From contig JBFGZQ010000014.1 of NCBI GenBank assembly GCA_041586735.1, positions 29,041 to 93,040 on the forward strand: DNA of 64,000 nucleotides. Reading direction: 5' to 3'. The translations under genes and the position numbers were made by a program. The number at the start of each line of letters is the position of its first letter. Positions within the stretch are counted from its first letter, which is position 1. Positions 54,146-64,000 of the stretch are shown here, piece by piece. This DNA comes from Motiliproteus sp041586735. Its GTDB lineage: Bacteria > Pseudomonadota > Gammaproteobacteria > Pseudomonadales > Balneatricaceae. The notes below the pieces were generated by a model. That model was not told where the DNA came from, ran no database searches, and saw nothing but the letters and a program-made list of their open reading frames with translations.

Positions 54146-55894
54146 CTACCCGAGCAAGATCGGCAGTTCAATCTGAATCCAGGTACCCTGCCCCTGCTTA
54201 CTGCTCATCTCAAAACGGCCTTCCAGGGATAGCGCACGCTCACGCATACCGAGTAAACCAAAACCGCCACTCTGAGCTTTAGGGTCAAAACCGATGCCAT
54301 CATCCTCGATTCGAATCAGCAGCCGCTTTGGCTCTCCAGAGTCGTCAGCCTGCAAACGAACGCTTAACCACAGGTTGTCTGCCTGGGCGTGCTTAACACA
54401 GTTATTGAGCGCCTCTTGGATAAGCCGATAGCACTGAATACAGATCTGCTCGGGCAGCTCGTTCAGGGCACCACTTAACTGCAGATGCAGTTCGATCCCC
54501 TGTGCGTTGAGATGCAAGCTATCGATACACTGGTGCAACGCATCCACCAAGCCCAGATCATCCAAAGCAGAGGGCCGCAGGGCTCGCATCAAGGCGTAGG
54601 TCGCGCTATAAATTCGTTGTGCGGTACTATCGATGGCCACCGCCGCGGTATGCACCAGCGATGCCGCATCACCCTGGGTATGCCGCTGTAACAGACGTGC
54701 GTCGGTGCGGATCGCCGTCAGCGACTGGCCCATTTCGTCATGCAGTTCCCGAGCAATATTGCGCCGCTCAGACTCCTGAACCTCAAGAATTTTTTGGGTC
54801 AGCTGACGGTTCTCTTTGACCTGCTGACGCAGCTCTGAATTTCGAGATACCAGCGCCTGTGTCCGCTCCATTACCCGTTGCTCCAACTGATCACGCTTCT
54901 GCTCAAACCGGCGTGTAAGATCGAGCCTCTCGGAAGCGGCCTGCTCGCGGCGACGGAATCCCTGGACCGAGAGCAAATAGGCTACCCCCGAGAACAGCAG
55001 CACAATCAATCCCACCGGCCAGCTGGTATCAGTCCAATACAGCTGCTTTTGTACCCGCAACTGTAGCGCTTGCCCGAACCAGGTGATGGAACGGCGCGCC
55101 TCCAGGGCCGGCAATAGCCAACCAGCGTAACTCTTTTGATTTACCCGCCCTCCGAGCACCGCCCCCTGACTATCCTCGAGGGTCACCGACAGACCCTGGG
55201 GAATATGCGCCGCAGGGGGCAGCAGATCATCAAGACTCATGACCAGTGCCACAATCAAGCGCGTCTTTGCGGTATCGGCGTAAGCGGGGGCTAACGCATG
55301 CATTAATCGATACCCCATCGCGCCATCTTCCAACGGGTAGGGGTCAGAGGCAAACACACCCGGGTAGTCGCTAGATTGCATCAACGCCTTCTGAGCGAAG
55401 GCCACCGAGTAGCCATCTTCGCCCAGCAACTGCCTTCCCAAAAGATCCAGCGGCTCAACAAATACGATAGGATACGCCTGACTGGCGACATAAGACTGAC
55501 CTTCTAGCTCGCTAACAGGGGCCGTTTGGCGGTAAATCTTATAGCCTGAAATGCCCTTATCTTGCATCGCCTGCTCATGCGCAACACGCTGATCCGCATC
55601 GACGCGTTGGTAGATCAGTAGACTGCGCAGCTGCGGGTAATGTGCGCGCATCTCCCGAGAATACCGGGTGATAGCCGCATCATCACGGTCATCGGTCTTA
55701 ACCAGCGCAACAACAGCGTGCAGAATAACTTCATTTATTCGCGCACGCCGGTAAGCAAACTCATACACCACCCGACTTTCAAGCTGCAACGTCTGTTGCT
55801 GTCGGTTGATGTCGAGCAACAGCAGCAACGCCATGACGCACAGAGTAACGCCAGCCCAGAGCAGAGATATCAACTTAAGTTTGGTCAGGTTCAT
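54146..55894 (-). CDS. CHASE-domain sensor kinase of the NarX/HisKA_3 type
   Basis: 582 residues. Membrane helix about 8-28, periplasmic domain about 30-285 with a CHASE-like stretch (HYPQLRSLLIYQRVDADQRV), second helix about 292-310, coiled coil to about 370, then the HisKA_3 dimerisation domain with His385 in NIARELHDEMGQSL. The ATPase domain has an N box (RLIQEALNNCVKHA), G1 (DDGIGFD) and GGFGLLGMRERA. Kinases of this type use NarL-type regulators; one is 2.8 kb away at 58657-59322. The ligand is unknown. Confidence 0.9.
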   Translation of the reverse strand: MNLTKLKLISLLWAGVTLCVMALLLLLDINRQQQTLQLESRVVYEFAYRRARINEVILHAVVALVKTDDRDDAAITRYSREMRAHYPQLRSLLIYQRVDADQRVAHEQAMQDKGISGYKIYRQTAPVSELEGQSYVASQAYPIVFVEPLDLLGRQLLGEDGYSVAFAQKALMQSSDYPGVFASDPYPLEDGAMGYRLMHALAPAYADTAKTRLIVALVMSLDDLLPPAAHIPQGLSVTLEDSQGAVLGGRVNQKSYAGWLLPALEARRSITWFGQALQLRVQKQLYWTDTSWPVGLIVLLFSGVAYLLSVQGFRRREQAASERLDLTRRFEQKRDQLEQRVMERTQALVSRNSELRQQVKENRQLTQKILEVQESERRNIARELHDEMGQSLTAIRTDARLLQRHTQGDAASLVHTAAVAIDSTAQRIYSATYALMRALRPSALDDLGLVDALHQCIDSLHLNAQGIELHLQLSGALNELPEQICIQCYRLIQEALNNCVKHAQADNLWLSVRLQADDSGEPKRLLIRIEDDGIGFDPKAQSGGFGLLGMRERALSLEGRFEMSSKQGQGTWIQIELPILLG

Positions 55895-56144
55895 GGCACG
55901 ATTATGATCTAAAAAGCCCGATTACGGGAGCCTAGTCTCCGTTGATCAGCCATCATCGTCAGCTAGCATCACGACGCGCGACAGGCATATCCATTCACCT
56001 AGGCGATGGTGAGGCACGAACCGCATCAGACAAAGTTTACAAGCGCCTGCAGGCGGAGTTTGGTGGCAAAGCCTGACAGGGGTTAAGTTCACCCACGGCC
56101 GCCCTTGGCGTATACTGTCCAGTACCTCAAACCGCGCATCTGCC

Positions 56145-56822
56145 ATGAATCCTTGCCCTATGCCCTATTTACCTGCTGTAGAGATCGAACCTACTCAATC
56201 CGCCACCGCCAGCGTTATCTGGCTCCACGGGCTCGGCGCCGACGGCCACGACTTCGCGCCGATTGTCCCCGAACTACACTTACCCAAGGATCTGGCAGTA
56301 CGGTTTATCTTTCCACATGCGCCCTCGATACCGGTCACCATTAACAACGGCTGGGAGATGCCAGCCTGGTACGATATTCTCGAAATGAACATCGACCGCA
56401 AGGTCGATGAGGTACAACTGCGGGTCTCGGCCAACGCCATCCACATCCTAATCGACCGCGAACTAGAGCGCGGCATCGATAGCCGACGCATTCTCCTAGC
56501 CGGTTTTTCTCAGGGCGGGGCGGTGAGTTACCAAGCGGCGCTCAGTTACCCACGACCGCTGGGTGGTCTGCTGGCGCTATCGACCTATTTTGCTACCGCC
56601 AGCAGCATAGAGCCGCATGTCGCCAACCAGCAGCTGCCGATTCAGATCTACCATGGAAGTCAAGACCCTGTGGTGCCTGCCGCCTTGGGCCACAATGCAC
56701 TCAGCCAGCTGACAGCGATGGGCTATCAGCCCGAGTTTGAAGAATACCCGATGGCACACGCGGTTTGTCCCGAGCAGATCAGCCATATCGGCCGCTGGAT
56801 CAGGGCGCGCTTACAACCCTAG
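56145..56822 (+). CDS. carboxylesterase/phospholipase-type alpha/beta hydrolase
   Basis: 225 residues (ATG at 56145, or 56160). Oxyanion region IWLHGLGADGHDF, nucleophile Ser in LAGFSQGGAVSYQA, Asp in HGSQDPVVP and His in YPMAHAVCPEQ, in the order and spacing of the small bacterial carboxylesterases (EstB/acyl-protein-thioesterase group). The real substrate is unknown. No signal peptide, so cytoplasmic. Confidence 0.9.
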   Translation: MNPCPMPYLPAVEIEPTQSATASVIWLHGLGADGHDFAPIVPELHLPKDLAVRFIFPHAPSIPVTINNGWEMPAWYDILEMNIDRKVDEVQLRVSANAIHILIDRELERGIDSRRILLAGFSQGGAVSYQAALSYPRPLGGLLALSTYFATASSIEPHVANQQLPIQIYHGSQDPVVPAALGHNALSQLTAMGYQPEFEEYPMAHAVCPEQISHIGRWIRARLQP

Positions 56823-56974
56823 CCCGCTACAGCCCCTCCCCCTTCACGCATCGACACCCAGAGACCGGACTGTTTTCTGGGCGCCGATGTTGGCATAATG
56901 CGCCTCACAGATTATCTCTCTGCAGTAGCCCGTTAGCGCCTGCTCCATCCGCACTTTGAATTCGGTATAAAACA

Positions 56975-58564
56975 TTGCTCACAACCGCAAATCTCTCCAT
57001 CCAATTTGGCGCCAAGCCGCTGTTCGAAAACGTCTCGGTTAAATTTGGCGAAGGTAATCGCTACGGCCTGATCGGCGCCAACGGTTGTGGTAAATCGACC
57101 TTTATGAAAATTTTGGGCGGCGACCTGGAGCCCTCCTCGGGCAATGTCTCTAAAGATCCCAACGAGCGCATCGGTAAGCTGCAGCAAGATCAGTTCGCCT
57201 ATGAGCAATACAGCGTCATCGATACCGTGATCATGGGCCATGTCGAATTGTGGGCGGTCAAATCGGAGCGTGATGCAATCTATGCCAACCCCGACATGAC
57301 CGAGGCCGATGGCATGCGCGCCGCCGAGCTGGAAGCTGAATTTGCCGAGATGGATGGCTACAGCGCCGAAGCACGTGCCGGCGAACTGCTGCTAGGGGTC
57401 GGCATTGCCGCTGAACAGCACTACGGACTGATGTCCGCCGTCGCTCCAGGCTGGAAACTGCGGGTATTGCTGGCTCAGGCGCTATTCTCCGAGCCCGATA
57501 TCATGCTGCTGGACGAACCCACCAACAACCTCGACATCAACGCCATTCGCTGGCTGGAAGGGGTGTTACTGGAGCGCAACTGCACCATGGTGATCATCTC
57601 TCACGATCGCCACTTCCTCAATAGCGTCTGCACCCATATGGCCGACCTGGATTATGGTGAGCTACGGCTGTTCCCCGGCTCTTACGATGAGTACATGACC
57701 GCAGCCACCCAATCGCGCGAGCGGATGCAGGCTGAAAATGCCAAGAAGAAAGCCCAGATAGCGGACCTGCGCGCCTTTGTCAGCCGCTTCTCGGCCAACG
57801 CCTCCAAAGCCAAGCAAGCCACCTCACGCGCCAAGCAGATCGACAAGATCCAACTGGTGGCCGTGAAACCGTCCAGCCGCCAAAACCCTTACATCCGCTT
57901 TGAGCAGGACAAAAAACTGCATCGTCTGGCCGTGGAGATCGAGGGCCTGGGCCATCGTTACGACGAGCAACTGTTCTCCGGCTTCGACCTTATGGTCGAA
58001 GTGGGCGAGCGGGTGGCGGTGATCGGCCCGAACGGCATCGGCAAAACCACCCTGCTAAAGTGTCTGAGCGGTGATCTTACCCCTAGTGCCGGCATCATCA
58101 AGTGGTCCGAAAACGCCGAGTTTGGTTATTACGCCCAGGACCATGCCGCAGACTTTGAAACCGATAAGACCCTGCTGGAGTGGATGGGGCAATGGGGTAA
58201 GGAGGCGGATGATGAACAGGTGATTCGCGGTACCCTGGGGCGCCTGCTGTTCTCCCAGAAAGAGATCGACAAGTCGGTCAAGGTGATCTCCGGTGGTGAA
58301 CAGGGGCGGATGTTGTTCGGCAAGATGATGCTGCAGCGCCCCAACGTACTGCTGCTGGACGAGCCGACCAACCACCTGGATATGGAGTCGATCGAATCGC
58401 TGAACCTGGCGCTGGATAATTATCCCGGCACCCTAATCTTCGTCAGCCACGACCGCGAGTTCGTCTCCTCGTTGGCCACCCGCATTATCGAACTGACCGC
58501 GACCGGGATCGTCGATTTCCACGGTAGCTATGAGGACTATCTGCGCAGCCAGGGCGTTAGCTAA
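56975..58564 (+). CDS. ybiT: ABC-F ATPase, YbiT type
   Basis: 529 residues, two ATPase domains and no membrane part; ABC-F proteins act on the ribosome. Domain 1: Walker A GANGCGKST, an unusual signature region (SAVAPGWKLRVLLAQ) as in E. coli YbiT, Walker B LLDEPTNNLD. Linker with KKKAQIADLRAFVSRFSANA. Domain 2: GPNGIGKTT, SGGEQGR, LLDEPTNHLD. The start is TTG at 56975: the first residues MLTTANLSIQFGAKPLFENV align with YbiT without gap and no ATG suits. Ends before a bidirectional terminator. Confidence 0.93.
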   Translation: MLTTANLSIQFGAKPLFENVSVKFGEGNRYGLIGANGCGKSTFMKILGGDLEPSSGNVSKDPNERIGKLQQDQFAYEQYSVIDTVIMGHVELWAVKSERDAIYANPDMTEADGMRAAELEAEFAEMDGYSAEARAGELLLGVGIAAEQHYGLMSAVAPGWKLRVLLAQALFSEPDIMLLDEPTNNLDINAIRWLEGVLLERNCTMVIISHDRHFLNSVCTHMADLDYGELRLFPGSYDEYMTAATQSRERMQAENAKKKAQIADLRAFVSRFSANASKAKQATSRAKQIDKIQLVAVKPSSRQNPYIRFEQDKKLHRLAVEIEGLGHRYDEQLFSGFDLMVEVGERVAVIGPNGIGKTTLLKCLSGDLTPSAGIIKWSENAEFGYYAQDHAADFETDKTLLEWMGQWGKEADDEQVIRGTLGRLLFSQKEIDKSVKVISGGEQGRMLFGKMMLQRPNVLLLDEPTNHLDMESIESLNLALDNYPGTLIFVSHDREFVSSLATRIIELTATGIVDFHGSYEDYLRSQGVS

Positions 58565-58603
58565 GCGGCTAATACCCGGCTCTGGCAGCTAGATTCCAGC
58601 GTT

Positions 58604-58633
58604 AAAAAAAAACCGGCTCAGGCCGGTTTTTTT
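58604..58633. terminator. bidirectional terminator between ybiT and the NarL-type regulator
   Basis: Stem AAAAAAACCGGC/GCCGGTTTTTTT with a short loop and runs of A and T on both sides, between converging genes. Confidence 0.88.
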
Positions 58634-58656
58634 ATATAGCGCCGCTCAGCTGATGA

Positions 58657-59322
58657 CTAACCCATTTCGGTTTTAGGCGCTTCGACACCCATACGGCTGG
58701 CTTCGATCACCGCCTGAGTCCGACTGTGGACCCCCAGCTTACGCAAAATAGCGGTCACATGAGCCTTGATGGTCGCTTCGCTGACATTCAGCTCATAAGC
58801 GATCTGCTTGTTGAGCAACCCTTCGGTCAGCATCATCAGTACCCGGAACTGCTGTGGGGTTAGGGAGCCGAGTTTTTCGGCAAAAATAACATCCTCAGAA
58901 CTCAGCGAGGCATCACCCTCGACAATCTCTTGCGGCAACCAAATCTCACCCTCCAGTACCGAGCGGATAGCAGCGGAGATCACATCCAGAGGCGCCGACT
59001 TGGGGATAAACCCAGAGGCGCCATATTCAATCGCCCGCAACATCACCTGGGGCTGCTCGCTACCCGAGACCACCACCACCGGCACCCCTGGATTCTGGCC
59101 GCGCAGATACGCCAACCCCGTAAAACCACTGGTACCCGGCATATGCAGATCCAACAGCACCAGATCCGCGTCTGCATGAGCAGCGATAGTCTCCTGCAGC
59201 GCCACCAACGAATCGGTCTCGATCACCTCAACCCCGGCAACCGCCTGGGACACCGCCTGTTTCAGCGCTGCACGAAACAGAGGATGGTCATCTGCAATGA
59301 TAATTTTTTGAGCTAGCTGCAT
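58657..59322 (-). CDS. NarL/LuxR-type response regulator (CrbR/ErdR-like)
   Basis: 221 residues from the ATG at 59322; 24 upstream codons lie in the terminator region and are left out. Receiver about 6-120: ADDHPLF, phospho-acceptor Asp58 in LVLLDLHMPG, GASGFIPKSAP. C-terminal LuxR-type helix-turn-helix about 155-215 (LTPQQFRVLMMLTEGLLNKQ then IAYELNVSEATIKAHV). A regulator of this kind next to acs recalls CrbR, which with CrbS drives acs in Vibrio and Pseudomonas. The kinase partner may be the HisKA_3 protein at 54146-55894 or one outside the window. Confidence 0.88.
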   Translation of the reverse strand: MQLAQKIIIADDHPLFRAALKQAVSQAVAGVEVIETDSLVALQETIAAHADADLVLLDLHMPGTSGFTGLAYLRGQNPGVPVVVVSGSEQPQVMLRAIEYGASGFIPKSAPLDVISAAIRSVLEGEIWLPQEIVEGDASLSSEDVIFAEKLGSLTPQQFRVLMMLTEGLLNKQIAYELNVSEATIKAHVTAILRKLGVHSRTQAVIEASRMGVEAPKTEMG

Positions 59323-59367
59323 CCTATTCAACCCTTTGTCGGCGCTCGCGAGGGAAAGCGCACTGCC

Positions 59368-59407
59368 AAAAAAAACTCCCCTAGTGTAAAACACTTTGGG
59401 GAGTTTT
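59368..59407 (-). terminator. terminator after acs
   Basis: On minus, 10-bp stem AAAACTCCCC/GGGGAGTTTT with an inner GTGT/ACAC stem, then a run of eight T, 47 bp past the acs stop. Confidence 0.88.
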
Positions 59408-59453
59408 CAACTGGCCAACAACCACTTAGCGCAGCAATAAGGCGTTAATCGAA

Positions 59454-61406
<1,953 letters not shown>

Positions 61407-61554
61407 CATGAGGCCTCTAGTTAATATTCTTAGATTCTATTACTGAAGTACGCCGATTATGCTTATTATTGACGATTCAGGGATGCTGGATTAGCTGCTG
61501 ACTACCTACGGGGGTTTGCCTTCTCAAGCGATCCTGTTACAGCGGCCAATAGGA

Positions 61555-61582
61555 TTGTTATATAGTAGCCCCGTTTTATACA
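61555..61582 (+). promoter_or_regulatory. promoter of the exonuclease-fold protein gene
   Basis: TTGTTA, 16 bp, TATACA in the 281-bp divergent region with acs; it would give a leader of about 100 nt. I could not pick a clear acs promoter or CRP site in the same region. Confidence 0.45.
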
Positions 61583-61687
61583 GAACAGGCACCCCATCTC
61601 TGAATTAGACCTTGGTCTACGCGCGCCTAAAAAAGCGTATTTTTACGACCAATTGACGACTCAATACCACCACATCAGGATCAATTT

Positions 61688-62167
61688 GTGACCAATACCC
61701 TAATTATAGCTTGCGAGATGAGCAGCTACGAAGAGGACGCTTTTCCGATCTCCATCTGCTGGAGCATGGCGGACGGCCGCATCAAAACCAGCCTGATTAG
61801 ACCCGAAGAGGAGTGGCTCGAGCAGGCCAGCTACCTGGAGATCGATCCGGATCAACTGCTGCGCGATGGCCATAGCCCTAAGGCGATTTTGGAGGAGCTG
61901 CAGGAGGATCGCGGTGATGAACCGCTGTACTGCGCCGACCTCGACCAGACCCAACGGGCGCTGGATCAGCTGTACGCCTGCCTCGATGGCTATAACGACC
62001 TGCCACTGCAGCCGTTGCTGAGCTTGCTGGATGACATTCCCGCCGCCGATCTGGAAGCCTGCCGCCAAGACTGCCTAAACCTGCTCGAATTCGACCCTTA
62101 TAGCGCCGAAAGCCAGGTACGGTTATGGCAAGAGATCTATGCGCGTTTAGCGAGTGAGGCTGATTAG
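61688..62167 (+). CDS. exonuclease-fold (DEDD-like) protein, probably inactive
   Basis: 159 residues from a GTG with AGGA upstream. The layout follows small DnaQ-like exonucleases: strand 1 IIACEMSSYEEDAFPISICW in place of DxE-x-TG-x-PIEIG-W, then DGRIKTSLIRPEEEWLEQ, the HGxSP-like GHSPKAILEEL, and YCADLDQTQRALDQLYACL in the place of the second exo motif. The first catalytic Asp is Ala and the C-terminal His-x-A-x-x-D motif is not seen, so nuclease activity is doubtful. No known role. Divergent from acs. Confidence 0.6.
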   Translation: MTNTLIIACEMSSYEEDAFPISICWSMADGRIKTSLIRPEEEWLEQASYLEIDPDQLLRDGHSPKAILEELQEDRGDEPLYCADLDQTQRALDQLYACLDGYNDLPLQPLLSLLDDIPAADLEACRQDCLNLLEFDPYSAESQVRLWQEIYARLASEAD

Positions 62168-62212
62168 GGCACTAGCCTTCGGATCAACGTCATTCCGATC
62201 TAACCCGCCCGT

Positions 62213-62230
62213 GTCGGGTTAACACCCGAC
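62213..62230. terminator. hairpin between converging genes
   Basis: Perfect 7-bp arms GTCGGGT/ACCCGAC with loop TAAC in the 90-bp gap before the fleQ-like stop. No T run, so termination is uncertain. Confidence 0.3.
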
Positions 62231-62257
62231 CTACTGCATCTCAATGGCGTACCTGCA

Positions 62258-63709
62258 TCATTGGCGAACAATACCGTACTTACGCATTTTTTCGACCAGC
62301 GTGGTACGACGGATACTCAGCAATTCCGCCGCACGGGCCACCACGTTATCCGCCTCGTTCAACGCCTGTTCGATCAGCGAGCACTCCAGATCACCGAGGT
62401 AGCTCTTCAGATCCATCCCTTCGGGTGGCAGATAGCCGCTGACAGAGGCGATCCCCCCCCCTCCCTGCTCATTGAGCACCGAAGCTAACAGCGGCCGTTT
62501 GAGGTGCGATGGCAGTTCGTGCGGCTCTAGATAACGAAACTTGTGCGGCAGCTCCTGAGTGCTGATAACCGAGTTGGGATGCAGGATCGACAATCGCTCC
62601 ACCAGATTAGCCAGCTCGCGAACATTACCCGCCCAGCCATGCCGCGCCAGCGACGACAGCGCACTGTCATGGAATTGAATCAGCCCCAAGCCGCTGGCCT
62701 CAGCACGGCTGACCAGCTCGCTCAACAGCGAGGGTAGATCCTCCATCCGCTCGCGCAATGTCGGCATCTCGATAGGGAACACATTGAGACGGTAATACAG
62801 ATCTTCGCGGAACTCCCCCTCGGCGATCATCCTGTCAAGATCTTTATGGGTCGCGGCGATAATCCGCACATCAACCTCAATGGTCTTATTGCCAGCCACT
62901 CGCTTAAAACCGCGTTCCTGCAACACCCGCAGCAACCTGGCCTGCGTCGGCAGCGGCATATCACCGATCTCATCGAGAAACAGAGTGCCGCCATTGGCCA
63001 GCTCGAAACGACCATGCCGGGTAGAGGTAGCGCCTCTAAAGGAGCCCTGCTCGTGTCCGAACAGCTCACTCTCGAGCAGCTCAGCCGGGATCGCACTGCA
63101 ATTGACCGGTACAAACGAACCATCCGCGCGTGAAGAGCTGTTATGCAGGTTACGCGCGACCACCTCTTTACCAGTACCCGACTCGCCGGTGATCATCACA
63201 CTGACATCGCGATCGACCACCTGCGCCATCATCGCCCGCACTCGCCGCATCGGTAGGCTAGTGCCGACCAGATGGTGATATAGCTTGCTGTGGTCCTCCC
63301 ACAGGTGCAGCTGACCGTTGGCGACCTCGCGCTGCTGACGGTAAAATTGCGCCTGGTGCAGCACCCTCAGCAGCTGGCGCTGATACAGCGGCAGGCTAAT
63401 CTTGGCCACCAACATCCCCCGAAGTGGCGCACTCAACGCCTGGGATTCAACCCAGGCCGAGAGCGACAACACCGGTACATGCGGATCGCGCGCCTGTAAC
63501 TGCGTCAGCAGCAATTCCAGGCTGATCGGCTGGCGACAATCACCCAGCAGTACAGCGGTGACCCCCGGCGTTAACAGCCCCGGTTGCTGCAGCCAACCGG
63601 CGAACTCCACCGCCCGGCACTCGATCCCCGAATACTCAAACAACGCCTGCAGCAGTCGCGAACGCTCGAGGTCATCATCGATTAGCAGAATAGAGAGCGA
63701 TGCAGACAT
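62258..63709 (-). CDS. fleQ: FleQ-like sigma-54 activator with altered GAFTGA and c-di-GMP motifs
   Basis: 483 residues from the ATG at 63709 (a start 12 or 54 bp upstream is possible). N-terminal receiver-like FleQ domain about 1-110, AAA+ domain with Walker A GESGTGKEVVARN and Walker B GGTLFLDEIGDMP, and a Fis-type helix-turn-helix at the end (ARAAELLSIRRTTLVEKMRK). Sequence likeness to Pseudomonas FleQ is high, including the EGMDLKSYLGDLE linker. Two key sites differ: the sigma-54 loop GAFTGA is GSFRGA (codons 63029-63046), and the c-di-GMP motif LFRS is LYHH (63272-63283). No flagellar genes are adjacent. Could be a true FleQ or a divergent paralogue acting as a repressor. Confidence 0.85.
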   Translation of the reverse strand: MSASLSILLIDDDLERSRLLQALFEYSGIECRAVEFAGWLQQPGLLTPGVTAVLLGDCRQPISLELLLTQLQARDPHVPVLSLSAWVESQALSAPLRGMLVAKISLPLYQRQLLRVLHQAQFYRQQREVANGQLHLWEDHSKLYHHLVGTSLPMRRVRAMMAQVVDRDVSVMITGESGTGKEVVARNLHNSSSRADGSFVPVNCSAIPAELLESELFGHEQGSFRGATSTRHGRFELANGGTLFLDEIGDMPLPTQARLLRVLQERGFKRVAGNKTIEVDVRIIAATHKDLDRMIAEGEFREDLYYRLNVFPIEMPTLRERMEDLPSLLSELVSRAEASGLGLIQFHDSALSSLARHGWAGNVRELANLVERLSILHPNSVISTQELPHKFRYLEPHELPSHLKRPLLASVLNEQGGGGIASVSGYLPPEGMDLKSYLGDLECSLIEQALNEADNVVARAAELLSIRRTTLVEKMRKYGIVRQ

Positions 63710-63840
63710 ACAAAGAACCATCAGGACGTTTTTTTGACACCATACAACAGCAGACCTCGACAAGCGTCACCGTGTAGAACCTACGGTATAGGGGCTTTCA
63801 CATACGCAGTTGTAATCACAAAAGCACAAAAGGCACAAAC

Positions 63841-63872
63841 AAAAAACCCCCAGCACGCGGTGCTGAGGGTTT
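63841..63872 (-). terminator. terminator of the rRNA operon
   Basis: On minus, stem AAACCCTCAGCAC/GTGCTGGGGGTTT (one mismatch) followed by a T run, about 12 bp past the 5S 3' end. Confidence 0.88.
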
Positions 63873-63882
63873 CTGTGTTAGG

Positions 63883-64000
63883 CGCTTGGCGATGTCCTAC
63901 TCTCACATGGGGAGACCCCACACTACCATCGGCGCTAAATCGTTTCACTGCTGAGTTCGGAATGGTATCAGGTGGTTCCAATTCGCTATGGTCGCCAAGC
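63883..64000 (-). rRNA. rrf: 5S ribosomal RNA (5' end at window edge)
   Basis: About 118 nt. Conserved parts: CCGAACTCAG-type loop (ATTCCGAACTCAGCAGTGAAAC), GCGCCGATGGTAGTGTGGGG and CATGTGAGAGTAGG. The 5' GCTTGGCGA pairs with the 3' TCGCCAAGC. One or two 5' bases may lie beyond the window. It is the 3' end of an rRNA operon coming from the right. Confidence 0.96.

Noticed and set aside
58657..59394. Longer start for the NarL-type regulator at 59394
   Set aside because: The added codons run through the acs terminator hairpin, and the receiver domain starts normally at 59322.

Overview
The window is ordinary gammaproteobacterial chromosome, about 55% G+C by eye, dense in core genes. Gene content and order (secE-nusG-rplKAJL-rpoB beside coaX-birA; rppH-ptsP near lgt-thyA-folA; ubiI-ubiH-pepP-ygfB facing zapA-6S RNA-fau; hemCDXY beside argH; an SLC5-type sensor with a CbrX-like leader protein) resemble Pseudomonas and marine Oceanospirillales relatives. 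No species can be named from sequence alone. I see no phage, insertion sequence, CRISPR array or defence island.

Layout, left to right. 1-13,300, nearly all minus strand: rpoB (3' part outside the window), rplL, rplJ with a leader, rplA, rplK, nusG, secE, tRNA-Trp, a decayed tuf gene, four tRNAs (Thr-GGT, Gly, Tyr, Thr-TGT), a SPOR-like protein, coaX, birA, folA, thyA, lgt and a TauE/SafE permease. 13,300-21,000: NRDE protein, an orphan sensor kinase overlapping ptsP tail to tail, rppH, a HAD phosphatase, rlmI. 21,000-32,700: gcvH, ubiI, ubiH, pepP, ygfB, then TIGR02449-zapA-ssrS-fau on plus, a 41-aa membrane miniprotein, a CbrX/CbrA-like pair whose large member has no kinase domain, an AEC transporter and a GcvR-like protein. 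32,800-45,500: argH, hemCDXY, fre, ubiD, rho, trxA, hslO, hslR, yrfG and an internally deleted cysQ. 45,500-64,000: a small Cys-containing protein, sodB, nnrS, a membrane protein, a Cpx-type system (Spy-like chaperone, CpxR, CpxA) with a CpxR box, ilvA/rpiA, a CHASE-type sensor kinase, an esterase, ybiT, a NarL-type regulator, acs, an exonuclease-fold protein, a FleQ-like activator and the 5S rRNA at the end of an rRNA operon.

How the genes work together: the left end builds the transcription/translation machinery (RNAP, NusG, ribosomal stalk, SecE, tRNAs), with a terminator between rplL and rpoB and separate promoters for the tRNA block and tRNA-Trp-secE. Folate/thymidylate (folA, thyA, fau), ubiquinone (ubiI, ubiH, ubiD, fre) and haem (hemCDXY) synthesis are represented. 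Signalling genes are the most individual part: an orphan kinase, a kinase-less SLC5-STAC-GAF receptor, Cpx, and a possible split CHASE-kinase/NarL pair next to acs.

The most notable observations are signs of reductive change at conserved loci. A remnant of the tuf C-terminus lies exactly where tufB normally precedes tRNA-Trp, and a cysQ gene has kept only its two ends. Also notable are a FleQ-like protein with changed sigma-54 (GSFRGA for GAFTGA) and c-di-GMP (LYHH for LFRS) motifs, and the receptor without an output domain. I did not find a convincing wholly new multi-gene system.
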